A stretch of DNA of 64,000 nt from NCBI GenBank assembly GCA_910586755.1, contig CAJUJM010000070.1, positions 11,078 through 75,077 of the forward strand, in the 5' to 3' direction. The translations under genes and the position numbers were made by a program. How positions within the stretch are numbered: the first letter of the stretch is position 1; every line of letters starts with the position of its first letter. The notes under the pieces were generated by a model. The model did not search any database, was not told the origin of the DNA, and saw nothing but the letters and a program-made list of their open reading frames with translations. The stretch comes from an uncultured Lachnospiraceae bacterium (GTDB lineage Bacteria > Bacillota > Clostridia > Lachnospirales > Lachnospiraceae). This document shows, in pieces, positions 1 through 8,910 of this stretch.

Positions 1-1
1 A

Positions 2-1039
2 TGGGATGCCGGTGGGATTGGAAAAAGGATTAAAAAGGATCCTGCGGGTGAGACCCTGCGGGAATCTGGCATGAACAGGCGGAAAAAACGGGTAATTGCG
101 GATTCCGGCGGCCTTATGGCGGCCATTTTAGGTATTACGGGGATATCTGCCGGAGCCTTTCTTCTGGAGGCGGCAGTGCTGGGCTATGTTCCCCTTTTGG
201 TGCGGGGCGTACCCCACGCATACTCCTATTTCCACATCAGCGGGGTTCACTATTTTACGGTCTCCTGTGTGCTGGTTCCGCCTCTGGCAGTGCTGTTTTA
301 TCTTGGAAATCCCAGGGCTTCCCGGCTGGAAAAAACCGCTGTTGCCGTTTCAGCTGCTATAAGCCTGGCGATTCCTGTTTTATGCGTGTCCCGGTTCCAG
401 CTGATTTTTGCAGTAGGGCTGTCGGCGTTTTCTTATATTTCAGTAAAACGTCAGATAAATGTAAAAATACTTTTGGGTTTGGGAGCGGCTATGATTCCCT
501 TATACGTTCTTCTTACCATTGCAAGGAGTCACGATGTGGCCTATCTCAACGGGATCTTCGAGATGAAAAACAGCGCCACTCCCATATTTATTACGCAGCC
601 TTATATGTATATTGCCAACAATTATGACAATTTTAACTGTCTGGTGGAAGAGCTGCCCTCCCACGCATTAGGACTCAGGATGCTGTTTCCGGTTTGGGCT
701 TTAACGGGGATGAAGTTTTTCTACCCCTCCCTGACAGCATTTCCCATCTACGTAACCAAGGAAGAACTGACCACAGTAACCATTTTGTATGACGCTTATT
801 ATGATTTTGGCATGATAGGAGTCGGAGCATTTGCCGCCTTGCTGGGCTTTTTCTGTGGCTATCTGGTAAAGAAGCTAAGGCATATGCAGAATCCGGCAGG
901 ATATCTTTTGTATGCCCAGATTGCCATGTACATGGCACTGTCATTTTTTACCACGTGGTTTTCCAACCCGGCCACATGGTTCTATCTGGCGGCAACCGGG
1001 GCAGTATGGGCGCTGTGCGAGGCAGTCCATCGGAGATGA
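2..1039 (+). CDS. Oligosaccharide repeat-unit polymerase (Wzy-like), 5' end outside window
   Basis: Multi-pass membrane protein, probably the polymerase joining repeat units of a capsule or exopolysaccharide at the outer face of the membrane. The frame is open to the first base with no stop, so the gene starts upstream; the ATG at 71 is inside the coding region and the listed start is only the edge of the window. About eight hydrophobic segments are separated by a long polar stretch, and the segment with GYVPLL followed by a Tyr/His-rich loop resembles the O-antigen polymerase family. It precedes a PTS EIIA gene by 32 bases. The family call rests on topology and weak motifs, so the exact substrate is unknown. 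It probably marks the end of a polysaccharide cluster lying to the left. Confidence 0.6.
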   Translation, partial: WDAGGIGKRIKKDPAGETLRESGMNRRKKRVIADSGGLMAAILGITGISAGAFLLEAAVLGYVPLLVRGVPHAYSYFHISGVHYFTVSCVLVPPLAVLFYLGNPRASRLEKTAVAVSAAISLAIPVLCVSRFQLIFAVGLSAFSYISVKRQINVKILLGLGAAMIPLYVLLTIARSHDVAYLNGIFEMKNSATPIFITQPYMYIANNYDNFNCLVEELPSHALGLRMLFPVWALTGMKFFYPSLTAFPIYVTKEELTTVTILYDAYYDFGMIGVGAFAALLGFFCGYLVKKLRHMQNPAGYLLYAQIAMYMALSFFTTWFSNPATWFYLAATGAVWALCEAVHRR

Positions 1040-1071
1040 ACTCCGGAAAAAGTGAAGAGGAGGAAGAGAGA

Positions 1072-1551
1072 ATGTTTTTGAAAGAATTATTTGGCAGCGG
1101 AAAGACAAAGGGACAGATTTTGGCTCCTGTAAGCGGAACCTGCATTCCCATGAGCAAGGTAAAGGATCCCACCTTCAGCCAGGAGATTCTGGGAAAAGGC
1201 GTTGCAATCATTCCCTCTGAGGGAAAAATAGTAGCCCCGGGAGACGGGGAGGTAACTATGGTTTTTGAGACCCGGCATGCCATCAGCATTACCACAGGCG
1301 GCGCAGAGCTGATTATCCATATCGGCCTGGATACGGTAAATCTTCAGGGACAATACTTTGAAGCTTTTGTAAAATCCGGCGATAAGGTAAAGGCCGGAGA
1401 CTTGATGATAGAATTTGATCTGGAAAAAATCAAAGAAGCAGGATATGATGTGACTACCCCGGTAATCGTGTGCAACACTCCGGAATTCCCGGACATGGCC
1501 TGCCATACGGGAATGGAAGTTCGTGCAGGAGAAGGGATAATCGACTTATAG
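1072..1551 (+). CDS. PTS glucose-type EIIA protein (free-standing)
   Basis: Single-domain phosphocarrier of the PEP-dependent sugar phosphotransferase system, 159 residues, cytoplasmic. It takes phosphate from HPr and passes it to a EIIB domain. The typical EIIA-Glc fold is visible: APVSG near residue 18, GKGVAIIPSEG near 41, then the two active-site histidines His69 (ETRHAI) and His83 (IIHIGLDTV); His83 is the phosphorylated one by family analogy. The start is ATG 1072 behind GAGGAAGAGAG; the frame is open further upstream, but those codons lie inside the previous gene. No EIIB/EIIC is adjacent, so it may serve transporters elsewhere. The window also encodes a complete EIICBA (45110-47347) with its own EIIA domain. 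Confidence 0.9.
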   Translation: MFLKELFGSGKTKGQILAPVSGTCIPMSKVKDPTFSQEILGKGVAIIPSEGKIVAPGDGEVTMVFETRHAISITTGGAELIIHIGLDTVNLQGQYFEAFVKSGDKVKAGDLMIEFDLEKIKEAGYDVTTPVIVCNTPEFPDMACHTGMEVRAGEGIIDL

Positions 1552-1571
1552 AGGAAAAGAGGAGAGAAATT

Positions 1572-2759
1572 ATGATTTCAGAAAAAATGAAGCCCTTTGT
1601 GGAGAACAATTCCGCCATCCGCGCCATGTTTGAGGAAGGGAAAAAAATGGCGGCAGTCTATGGAAAGGAAAATGTCTATGATTTCAGCCTGGGAAATCCC
1701 AGCGTTCCGGCTCCGGCAGCAGTAAAACAGGCCATTCTGGATGTTCTGGAGGAAGAAGACGGGAGCATGGTCCACGGTTATATGAGCAACGCCGGATTTG
1801 AGGATGTGCGGGAAACTATTGCCCAGTCCTTAAACCAGAGATTTGGAACCAGCTTTCACGTAAATAACATTATAATGACCGTAGGCGCTGCCAGCGGTAT
1901 GAATGTGATTTTAAAGTCCCTGGTGGATCCGGGGGATGAGGTTATCGCCTTTGCTCCCTATTTTATGGAGTACGGCGCTTATGTGAGAAATTATGACGGA
2001 GTTCTCACCGTAGTTTCCCCTGACACGGAAACCTTCCAGCCGAATCTTACCGAATTTGCAAAAAAAATCACCTCAAAGACCAAGGCAGTGATTATCAACA
2101 CTCCCAATAATCCCACAGGCGTGGTATATTCAGCGGAAACTCTGGAGGCCATCAGCCGGATTCTGACAGAAAAGAGCAAAGAAACAGGCCGTTCCATTGT
2201 GCTGATTTCCGATGAGCCTTACCGGGAGCTGGCCTATGACGGCGTAGAGGTTCCCTATGTAACCAGGTTTTATAAGAATACCGTAGTCTGCTACTCCTAC
2301 AGCAAATCCCTGTCCCTTCCCGGCGAGCGAATCGGCTATCTGGTAATCCCGGATGAGATGGAGGACAGCAGCCAGGTATTTTCGGCGGCTTCTATTGCCA
2401 ACCGGGTGTTGGGAAGCGTCAACGCGCCTTCTCTGATGCAGAGGGTGATTAAACGGTGCGTCAACGAAAAGGTAAACCTGGAAGCTTACGATAAGAACCG
2501 CAACCTGCTGTACAATAGTCTTAAAAACCTGGGTTTTCAGTGCATTAAGCCGGAGGGAGCCTTCTATCTTTTTGTAAAATCTCCTGTGGAGGATGAAAAG
2601 GAATTTGTAAACCTGTGCAAAAAATATCGGGTGCTGGTGGTTCCGGGAACCTCCTTTGCCTGCCCCGGCTATGTGCGGATTGCCTACTGCGTATCCTATG
2701 AGCAGATAGAAAGGTCCCTTCCGGCCTTTAAAGAGATTGCAGGAGAGTGCGGCTTATGA
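1572..2759 (+). CDS. Class I/II pyridoxal-phosphate aminotransferase
   Basis: Fold-type I aminotransferase of 395 residues, cytoplasmic, transferring an amino group between an amino acid and a 2-oxo acid through PLP. Visible family motifs are SLGNPSVPAP near the N-terminus, the cofactor region VGAASGMN, the substrate/PLP motif NTPNNPTG, SDEPYRE, and the Schiff-base lysine in SYSKSLSLPGERIGY. The start is ATG 1572 behind GGAGAG; the open frame upstream overlaps the EIIA gene and was not used. It overlaps hisC by 4 bases (ATGA), so the two are probably translationally coupled. Substrate cannot be read from sequence; aspartate or aromatic amino acids are likely. The spacing of 20 bases from the EIIA gene suggests cotranscription. 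Confidence 0.9.
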   Translation: MISEKMKPFVENNSAIRAMFEEGKKMAAVYGKENVYDFSLGNPSVPAPAAVKQAILDVLEEEDGSMVHGYMSNAGFEDVRETIAQSLNQRFGTSFHVNNIIMTVGAASGMNVILKSLVDPGDEVIAFAPYFMEYGAYVRNYDGVLTVVSPDTETFQPNLTEFAKKITSKTKAVIINTPNNPTGVVYSAETLEAISRILTEKSKETGRSIVLISDEPYRELAYDGVEVPYVTRFYKNTVVCYSYSKSLSLPGERIGYLVIPDEMEDSSQVFSAASIANRVLGSVNAPSLMQRVIKRCVNEKVNLEAYDKNRNLLYNSLKNLGFQCIKPEGAFYLFVKSPVEDEKEFVNLCKKYRVLVVPGTSFACPGYVRIAYCVSYEQIERSLPAFKEIAGECGL

Positions 2760-3808
2760 GAGGTTGGGAAAAGAATGTAAGAAAGGTGGTTCCCTATGTG
2801 CCCGGCGAGCAGCCGGCTTTGGAAAATCTGATTAAGCTGAATACCAACGAAAATCCCTATCCTCCGTCGCCAAAGGTTTTGGAGGCGCTGTCCCGGATGG
2901 ACGGGGAGAAGCTTCGCAAGTACCCGGATCCGGCGTCCTCAAGATTGACCCGGGCCCTGGCAGAGCGCTATGGAGTGGCGGAGGATCAGGTGTTTGTGGG
3001 AGTCGGATCCGATGATGTGCTGGGAATGGCTTTTATGACTTTTTTTAACTCAGAAAAACCGGTTCTGTTTCCGGATATCAGTTACTCTTTTTATCCGGTT
3101 TGGGCGGATTTGCTGCGGATTCCCTATGAGACCCGGAAACTGGACGAGAATTTTACCATCCAAAAGGAAGACTATCTGACAGAGAACGGCGGAATTGTCT
3201 TCCCCAATCCCAATGCGCCTACAGGCCTTCTCATGCCCCTCTCAGAGGTGGAGGAAATTGTGGCAGCCAATCCGGATGCAGTGGTGATTGTAGACGAGGC
3301 CTACATTGACTTCGGAGGCCGATCTGCAGTACCTCTCATTGCGGGATATGACAATTTGCTGGTGGTTCAGACCTTTAGTAAGTCCCGATCCATGGCGGGG
3401 ATGCGTATCGGATTTGCCCTGGGCCAGGCCCCTTTAATAAAGGCCATGTCGGATATTAAATACTCTTACAACTCCTATACCATGAACCTTCCTTCCCAGG
3501 TGGCAGGGGTGAAGGCATTAGAAGACGAGGAGTACTTTCAGAGCACCCTGAAAAAGGTAATAGAGACCAGGGAGAAGGCCAAAACCCGCCTGTCCGCATT
3601 AGGCTTTACCTTCCCGGATTCCAGGGCCAATTTTATCTTTGCAAAGCATAAGGAAAAGCCGGCTGAAGAGATTTTTCAGGCCCTAAAGGAAAGGCAGATC
3701 TTTGTCCGGCATTTTAACCAGCCCAGAATTCACGATTATCTGCGGATTACCGTGGGGACGGATGAGGAGATGGAAGCGCTGTTTGCCTTTCTTGAGGAAT
3801 ATCTGTAA
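2756..3808 (+). CDS. hisC: Histidinol-phosphate aminotransferase
   Basis: PLP enzyme that converts imidazole-acetol phosphate and glutamate to histidinol phosphate and 2-oxoglutarate in histidine synthesis. The 350-residue length fits HisC. Motifs seen: LNTNENPYPPSP at the N-terminus, RKYPDP, GVGSDDVL, FPNPNAPTG, VDEAYIDF, and the PLP lysine in TFSKSRSMAGMRIGF. The chosen ATG at 2756 overlaps the stop of the upstream aminotransferase (ATGA) and has AGGAGAG at 2741-2747; a GTG at 2747 is possible but would place the ribosome site inside the gene. No other his genes are near. A structured element with a terminator follows immediately after the stop codon. The related aromatic aminotransferase role cannot be excluded. 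Confidence 0.88.
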   Translation: MRGWEKNVRKVVPYVPGEQPALENLIKLNTNENPYPPSPKVLEALSRMDGEKLRKYPDPASSRLTRALAERYGVAEDQVFVGVGSDDVLGMAFMTFFNSEKPVLFPDISYSFYPVWADLLRIPYETRKLDENFTIQKEDYLTENGGIVFPNPNAPTGLLMPLSEVEEIVAANPDAVVIVDEAYIDFGGRSAVPLIAGYDNLLVVQTFSKSRSMAGMRIGFALGQAPLIKAMSDIKYSYNSYTMNLPSQVAGVKALEDEEYFQSTLKKVIETREKAKTRLSALGFTFPDSRANFIFAKHKEKPAEEIFQALKERQIFVRHFNQPRIHDYLRITVGTDEEMEALFAFLEEYL

Positions 3809-3914
3809 GTAAACCTGCATGCGCCCGGCAATGGACGTACTACCGCACATGAAAGTCTGACGGGCGCATGGGGCATACCTGAATGCATGCCGCCTAATCG
3901 GCGGCGGGCTTTTA
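3809..3914 (+). ncRNA. Repeated structured element, copy 1, ending in a terminator
   Basis: This stretch of about 106 bases aligns without gaps to 48757-48862. It holds a perfect 10-bp stem, CATGCGCCCG (3818-3827) with CGGGCGCATG (3861-3870), a small GGCAT/ATGCC hairpin around a conserved ACCTGA loop, and a GCCGCC-TAATC-GGCGGC hairpin followed by CTTTT that looks like a Rho-independent terminator. It begins directly after the hisC stop. The stems are preserved between copies while several loop bases differ. I cannot assign it to a named RNA family; it could be a 3' UTR-derived small RNA, a mobile terminator or a riboregulator. Confidence 0.6.
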
Positions 3915-3941
3915 TAGTGAAGGAAAGAAAGCGGGTGATAG

Positions 3942-5114
3942 ATGATGACAAATGCGGATAAGAAAAATACGGATTTTTATCATTATATCCGGGTTCTGTT
4001 AAATATTGTGATTCCGGCCGGAGGGACGCTTCTGGTGTGCTGGCTTTTGCCTAAATTTCTGCGGTTTTTTATGCCTTTTGTGGTGGGCTGGATTATTGCT
4101 ATGATCGCCAATCCCCTGGTGCGCCTTCTGGAAAGCAAGCTGAAAGTGGTGCGGAAACATGGCTCCATGCTGGTGGTAGTGATGGTTCTGGCGCTGATTA
4201 TAGGAGGAATTTATCTGCTGATCAGTAAGCTGGCCATGGAAGCCTCCGGCCTGGCCAAAGATCTTCCCAGTCTTTGGGCTGCTTTCCAGACAGAGGCCAG
4301 AAGGATAGGGCGCCAGCTTGACCAGATGTTTGCCTTTCTCCCGGATCAGATAGGGGAAAATCTGGAGGCTGTGGCAGACAATCTGGATTCTTATATCGGG
4401 GTGGTCCTGCAAAATATGGCCACTCCCACAGTGGAGGCGGCAGGAAGTGTGGCAAAAAGCCTGCCAAGTCTCCTGGTAAATACAGTGGTGATTATTCTGT
4501 CCTCGTACTTTTTTATTGCGGAGAGGGACAAAATCTTAAACCTTTGGAAACGGTATCTTCCGGAGAACAGCAAAAAGCATATGGCTCACATGCGCCAGGA
4601 TGCGGTCCGCCTGGTGGGCGGCTATTTTGTGGCTCAGTTTCGGATTATGTTTGTAGTGGCGGCCATATTGACGGTAGGACTTCTGATTCTGCAGATTCCC
4701 TATAGCTTTCTTTTGGCCCTGTTAATCGCCTTTCTGGATTTCCTTCCGGTATTTGGCACAGGTACAGTGCTGATTCCCTGGGGACTGATTAAGCTTTTGT
4801 CCGGGGAATATTATCTGGCCGGCGGTTTGATTCTGCTCTATATTTTAAGCCAGTTTATCCGTCAGGCAATTCAGCCGAAAATCATGGGAGATACTATGGG
4901 GCTGCCGCCTCTTATTACTTTGATTCTGCTGTACATTGGATTTAAAGTAAGCGGTCTGGGAGGAATGATCCTTGCTGTTCCGGTAGGCTTATTGTTTTTA
5001 AATTTGTACAAATATGGAATCTACGATTCTATGATTGACAATCTGAGAATTTTCGTCCATGATATAGAGGAATTCCGAAAGAGGCGAGAAGGAGACCTGA
5101 CCGATGGAAAATAA
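3942..5114 (+). CDS. AI-2E family permease, YtvI-like sporulation membrane protein
   Basis: Integral membrane protein of 390 residues in the AI-2E/PerM transporter family. It shows an N-terminal pair of membrane segments, an amphipathic middle part, and the family's C-terminal block with the FLDFLPVFGTGTVLIPW loop and the FIRQAIQPKIMG motif before the last helices. Length and arrangement match YtvI, which is linked to sporulation in Bacillus; that role is by analogy only. Two ATG codons (3942, 3945) are possible. The end overlaps the MATE gene by 11 bases, so these genes form an operon. A second, more distant family member is at 41352. The transported substrate is unknown. Confidence 0.82.
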   Translation: MMTNADKKNTDFYHYIRVLLNIVIPAGGTLLVCWLLPKFLRFFMPFVVGWIIAMIANPLVRLLESKLKVVRKHGSMLVVVMVLALIIGGIYLLISKLAMEASGLAKDLPSLWAAFQTEARRIGRQLDQMFAFLPDQIGENLEAVADNLDSYIGVVLQNMATPTVEAAGSVAKSLPSLLVNTVVIILSSYFFIAERDKILNLWKRYLPENSKKHMAHMRQDAVRLVGGYFVAQFRIMFVVAAILTVGLLILQIPYSFLLALLIAFLDFLPVFGTGTVLIPWGLIKLLSGEYYLAGGLILLYILSQFIRQAIQPKIMGDTMGLPPLITLILLYIGFKVSGLGGMILAVPVGLLFLNLYKYGIYDSMIDNLRIFVHDIEEFRKRREGDLTDGK

Positions 5115-6450
5115 TTTAGATACTGATCAGATAAAAGAGCTGGTATGGCGGCTGGCGTTTCCGTCCATGCTGGCTCAATTTGTCAGCGTATTCTACAGCA
5201 TTGTAGACAGGATGTATATTGGAAATATTAAAGAAATCGGAGATCTGGCCCTGGCAGGGGTAGGGGTTTGCGGCCCCATTGTCACCATGATTTCTTCGGT
5301 GGCTTTTTGGGTGGGAATCGGAGGAGCCCCTTTGCTCAGCATCCGTCTGGGGCAGAAAAATGAAAAGAAGGCGGAGGAGATTTTGGCCAACTGTTTTCTG
5401 CTCCTTTCCGTAATGTCTGTAGCGATTACCATCTTGTCCTTAGGCGTAAAAGACTATCTTCTCAACTGGTTTGGAGCCAGGGGAGCGGTGTTTCCTTATG
5501 CGGACGATTACATCACTATTTACCTTTCAGGAACGGTATTTGCCCTTTTGTCTACAGGAATGAACCAGTTTATTATCTGTCAGGGCTTTGCCCGGGTGGG
5601 AATGAAATCGGTTCTCATAGGGGCGGTATTAAATATTATCCTGGATCCGGTATTTATCTTCGGATTTCACATGGGAGTGTCCGGCGCTGCTCTGGCTACT
5701 GTTATTTCCCAGATGGCGTCCTGCGTCTATGTGCTGCGTTTTCTGTTTGGCAGCCGGCCCATGATCCGGATTACCTTTGGCGGCTATCAGATAAAAGTTA
5801 TGGCCCGGGTCCTGTTACTGGGCCTGACTCCCTTTTTGATTATTGCATTTGACAATATCCTGATTATTTCCTTAAACGCCACCATTCAGAAATACGGCGG
5901 GGCGTCCAGGGGGGACATGCTTCTGACCTGCAATACCATATTGCAGAGCTTTATGCTGATCGTTACCATGCCTCTCTCCGGAATTACAGGAGGAACCCAG
6001 ACGATTTTGGGCTATAATTATGGGGCCAGAAGGCCGGATCGGATCAAAAAGGCCCAAAAGCATATTTTGATATTGAGCCTTGCTTTCACTGCCATGATGT
6101 TTGGGGCGGCACAGTTTCTCCCCGGATACTTTACCATGATTTTTACCAGAGATCCTCAGTACATAACAATGACGGTCCGGGCTATCCGGATATACTCGCT
6201 GATGATTATCCCCCTGGCTGTCCAGTATACGGTTGTGGACGGGTTTACCGGAATGGGGATTGCCGGGGTGGCTATTTCACTATCCACCTTCCGAAAGCTG
6301 ATTTATTTTGCCGGTGTATTTTTGATTCCCCTGTGGTCTGACATCACCAATGTTTTTTATACCGAGCCTGTTTCAGATTTGACTGCCGCTGTGGTGTCCA
6401 GCATTGTTTACCTGCTTTTGATGAAAAAGATTGAGGAGGGAATTCTTTGA
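5104..6450 (+). CDS. MATE family efflux transporter
   Basis: Twelve-helix membrane antiporter of 448 residues that would expel drugs or metabolites using an ion gradient. Two homologous halves are visible; the first starts with LAFPSMLAQFVSVFYSIVDR and IGNIGDLALAGV-like spacing, and the segment GIGGAPLLSIRLGQKN is typical of the family. The second half includes PLSGITGGTQTILGYNYGA. The start ATG 5104 lies inside the end of the YtvI-like gene, and the stop overlaps the TTG start of the DUF523 gene (TTGA), so translation is likely coupled along this operon. Substrate cannot be inferred. Confidence 0.92.
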   Translation: MENNLDTDQIKELVWRLAFPSMLAQFVSVFYSIVDRMYIGNIKEIGDLALAGVGVCGPIVTMISSVAFWVGIGGAPLLSIRLGQKNEKKAEEILANCFLLLSVMSVAITILSLGVKDYLLNWFGARGAVFPYADDYITIYLSGTVFALLSTGMNQFIICQGFARVGMKSVLIGAVLNIILDPVFIFGFHMGVSGAALATVISQMASCVYVLRFLFGSRPMIRITFGGYQIKVMARVLLLGLTPFLIIAFDNILIISLNATIQKYGGASRGDMLLTCNTILQSFMLIVTMPLSGITGGTQTILGYNYGARRPDRIKKAQKHILILSLAFTAMMFGAAQFLPGYFTMIFTRDPQYITMTVRAIRIYSLMIIPLAVQYTVVDGFTGMGIAGVAISLSTFRKLIYFAGVFLIPLWSDITNVFYTEPVSDLTAAVVSSIVYLLLMKKIEEGIL

Positions 6451-6899
6451 AAATATTAGTAAGCGCCTGCCTTTTGGGAGTAAATTGCCGGTATGACGGA
6501 ACCGGCGAGATGCGAGAATCGGTAAAGGAACTGATGAAGGACCACCAGCTGATCCCTGTCTGTCCGGAGATATTGGGAGGACTGAAAACGCCCCGCTGCC
6601 CGGCGGAGCGCCAGGGGGACAGGGTGGTAACAAGAGATGGGGAGGATGTAACGGAAGGCTACCGGAGAGGAGCGGAAGAGACCTTAAAGCTGGCAGAACT
6701 TTTTGAATGTTCTGCCGCCATCCTAAAGGAGAGAAGTCCGTCCTGCGGCTGTGGGAAAATCTATGACGGGACTTTTACCAAAACTCTGAAAGATGGGGAC
6801 GGAATCACTGCTCAATTGTTAAAAGCCCACGGGATCCCGGTGCTTGGGGATGCCACGTCTGAGCTGCCGTATTTGGGGAATCTGATGAGGAGAAAGTAG
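6447..6899 (+). CDS. DUF523 domain protein
   Basis: Small cytoplasmic protein of 150 residues that fills the DUF523 family. Recognisable are the N-terminal SACLLGVNCRYDG, the VCPEILGGLKTPRCPAE block, and the SPSCGCGKIYDGTF motif with conserved cysteines, which suggests metal or thiol chemistry; the biochemical role is not established. Translation probably begins at TTG 6447, overlapping the MATE stop, with GAGGAGGG at 6433-6440 as ribosome site. It is the last gene of the run starting at 3942. A hairpin region of about 130 bases separates it from the envelope genes. Confidence 0.88.
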   Translation: MKILVSACLLGVNCRYDGTGEMRESVKELMKDHQLIPVCPEILGGLKTPRCPAERQGDRVVTRDGEDVTEGYRRGAEETLKLAELFECSAAILKERSPSCGCGKIYDGTFTKTLKDGDGITAQLLKAHGIPVLGDATSELPYLGNLMRRK

Positions 6900-6943
6900 T
6901 TGATAGACAGCAGGCATACATGATAAAATGATATGAGATTCAT

Positions 6944-7000
6944 GAGGGCTTACCCTCAGTGAACAAGGGCAACCGTGTGTCCACTTGTCCACTGAGGGTA
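6944..7000 (+). promoter_or_regulatory. Two mutually exclusive hairpins before the L,D-transpeptidase gene
   Basis: TACCCTCAGTG (6951-6961) pairs perfectly with CACTGAGGGTA (6990-7000), and inside it ACAAG (6963-6967) pairs with CTTGT (6984-6988). A competing small hairpin GAGGG (6944-6948) / CCCTC (6953-6957) uses the same left arm. No T-run follows, so it is not a standard terminator; it lies about 30 bases before the TTG start at 7030 and could control translation or stability. Confidence 0.5.
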
Positions 7001-7029
7001 GAAAATATATGGAAAGCTAGGAGATTGAT

Positions 7030-8895
7030 TTGGAAAAAGAAGGATTGGAGAAGGAAAAGATTCAAAAACCCATAGAAGCAAAGCTGCTGGTCATTGCCGT
7101 GGGAGCGGCTGCGGCCCTTTTTTCAGGTATGGCTTCTTATTATATAGTAAGAGCACAGCATTACAGGGAGCGGTTTTTCCCCAACACGGTTATTAACGGC
7201 GTTGAGGCAGAGGGGCTTACGCCTGGCGAGGTTATGGGAGAGATTGCTTCCGGACTGGGAAATTATGAGCTGACTTTAAAGACCCGAAACGGAAATGAGG
7301 GGATCCGGGGCAGCCAGATTGGGCTTATGGCCCAGTTTGATGAGGATTTGGAAACTCTTTTGGAAGATCAGAACCCCTATGCCTGGGGACTGGGGTATTT
7401 TAAACCGGAGGAACATAAAATACCTGCCGTTACAGTATTTGATCAGGAGCTTTTGGATAAAACGTTAGACAATCTGGCTTGCTTTGATCCATCCCGGATA
7501 GAAAAGCCGGAGAATGCCCGGATTTCTGATTATATTCCGGGAACCGGCTATGAGATTGTCCCGGAGACTCCGGGAACAGAGCTGAATAAGGATCAGGTAA
7601 AGGAAGTTGTTGCCGGGAAAATCATAGGAATGGAGAGGGAAGCCGACCTGGAAGCCGCAGGCTGTTATAAGACGGCAGAGATCCGCCGGGATTATCCTGG
7701 CCTGAAGGAAGAGTGCAGCCGGTTAAATCACTACGTCCAGACCAAGGTCACTTACCAGTTTGGGGAAAAAGAAGAGATTTTAGACGGAGATACCATAAAC
7801 CAGTGGCTCATTCGGGGAGAGGATGGTACAATCTCCCTGGATGAGGAACAGGTAGCCGGATTTGTGGATGAGCTTGCGGATCAATACAACACAGCCTATA
7901 CCACAAGAACCTTTCAGACCAGCTATGGCCCTGAAGTTAAGGTAAGCGGAAGCTATGGCTGGCGGATCAATAAAAAAGAAGAGACAGCCCGGCTTTTGGA
8001 AATTTTGGAGTCCGGGGAGAGCCAGGTAAGAGAGCCGGTATACTTTCAGAAGGCAGCTTCCTATGATGGCAGTGATTACGGAAATACCTATGCAGAGGTC
8101 AATTTAACAGCCCAACATATGTTTTTTTACAAAGACGGGCAGATGGTGCTGGAATCGGATTTTGTCTCCGGAAACCAGAGAAGGAACTTTACCACTCCGC
8201 CGGGGATATTCGGCCTGACCTACAAGCAGAGGAAAGCAGTGTTAAAAGGACAGGGCTATGCCAGTCCGGTGGATTTCTGGATGCCTTTTAACGGGGGCAT
8301 CGGATTTCACGACGCCACCTGGAGAGGGAGCTTTGGAGGAAATATCTACAAGACCAACGGATCCCACGGCTGTATCAATATGCCTTATGCCAAGGCAAAA
8401 GAGCTCTATGATCTGGTATATACCAATGTGCCGGTAATCTGTTATAATCTGGAGGGAACGGAGAGTGGAAAATCCTCCGCTGGTTCCCAGGGGGGAAGCG
8501 GATCCGGGACAAAATCCGGAGGAGGACAGTCCTGGCAGGCGGTTCCGCCCAGTGTGCCGGCGCCTCAGGAAACTCAGCCGGCAGTTTTGCCCAGCACGCC
8601 GGCGCCTTCTGAGACACCACCGGCGGTTCCGCCCAGTCAGCCCGCGCCTTCTGAGACACCGCCTCAGCCAGAGGGAACTCTCATCACCCCGGCTCAGCCG
8701 GACGGACAGACGCCAGAGGAAAGCCCTGATGTGCCTTCCACCCTTCCGGCAGCGCCTTCTGCACCGGCAGATCAGCCTTCCACACCGGCGGCTCAGCCTG
8801 ACAGCCCGGTGATTACGCCGGCAGAAGACTTTGGTCCGGGAATGGTTTCTACCACTGCCGCGGACAAACAGCCGGAGATTGGCCCCGGCGTGTAG
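7030..8895 (+). CDS. L,D-transpeptidase with peptidoglycan-binding domains and Pro-rich tail
   Basis: Membrane-anchored cell-wall enzyme of 621 residues that would form 3-3 cross-links or attach groups to peptidoglycan. One membrane helix (about 19-40) is followed by a long extracytoplasmic region with a PG-binding-4-like part (around 280-320), then a YkuD catalytic domain (about 355-475) with FHDATW and the active-site SHGCINM, His446 and Cys448. The last 140 residues are a Ser/Pro/Thr/Gln-rich tail with near-repeats of a PAVxPSxPAPSETP unit, likely a wall-spanning linker. The start is TTG 7030 with AGGAG at 7019-7023. It is followed closely by a D,D-carboxypeptidase and an LCP gene, giving an envelope operon. 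Confidence 0.9.
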   Translation: MEKEGLEKEKIQKPIEAKLLVIAVGAAAALFSGMASYYIVRAQHYRERFFPNTVINGVEAEGLTPGEVMGEIASGLGNYELTLKTRNGNEGIRGSQIGLMAQFDEDLETLLEDQNPYAWGLGYFKPEEHKIPAVTVFDQELLDKTLDNLACFDPSRIEKPENARISDYIPGTGYEIVPETPGTELNKDQVKEVVAGKIIGMEREADLEAAGCYKTAEIRRDYPGLKEECSRLNHYVQTKVTYQFGEKEEILDGDTINQWLIRGEDGTISLDEEQVAGFVDELADQYNTAYTTRTFQTSYGPEVKVSGSYGWRINKKEETARLLEILESGESQVREPVYFQKAASYDGSDYGNTYAEVNLTAQHMFFYKDGQMVLESDFVSGNQRRNFTTPPGIFGLTYKQRKAVLKGQGYASPVDFWMPFNGGIGFHDATWRGSFGGNIYKTNGSHGCINMPYAKAKELYDLVYTNVPVICYNLEGTESGKSSAGSQGGSGSGTKSGGGQSWQAVPPSVPAPQETQPAVLPSTPAPSETPPAVPPSQPAPSETPPQPEGTLITPAQPDGQTPEESPDVPSTLPAAPSAPADQPSTPAAQPDSPVITPAEDFGPGMVSTTAADKQPEIGPGV

Positions 8896-8910
8896 AGGAA
8901 AGGAAATCCA

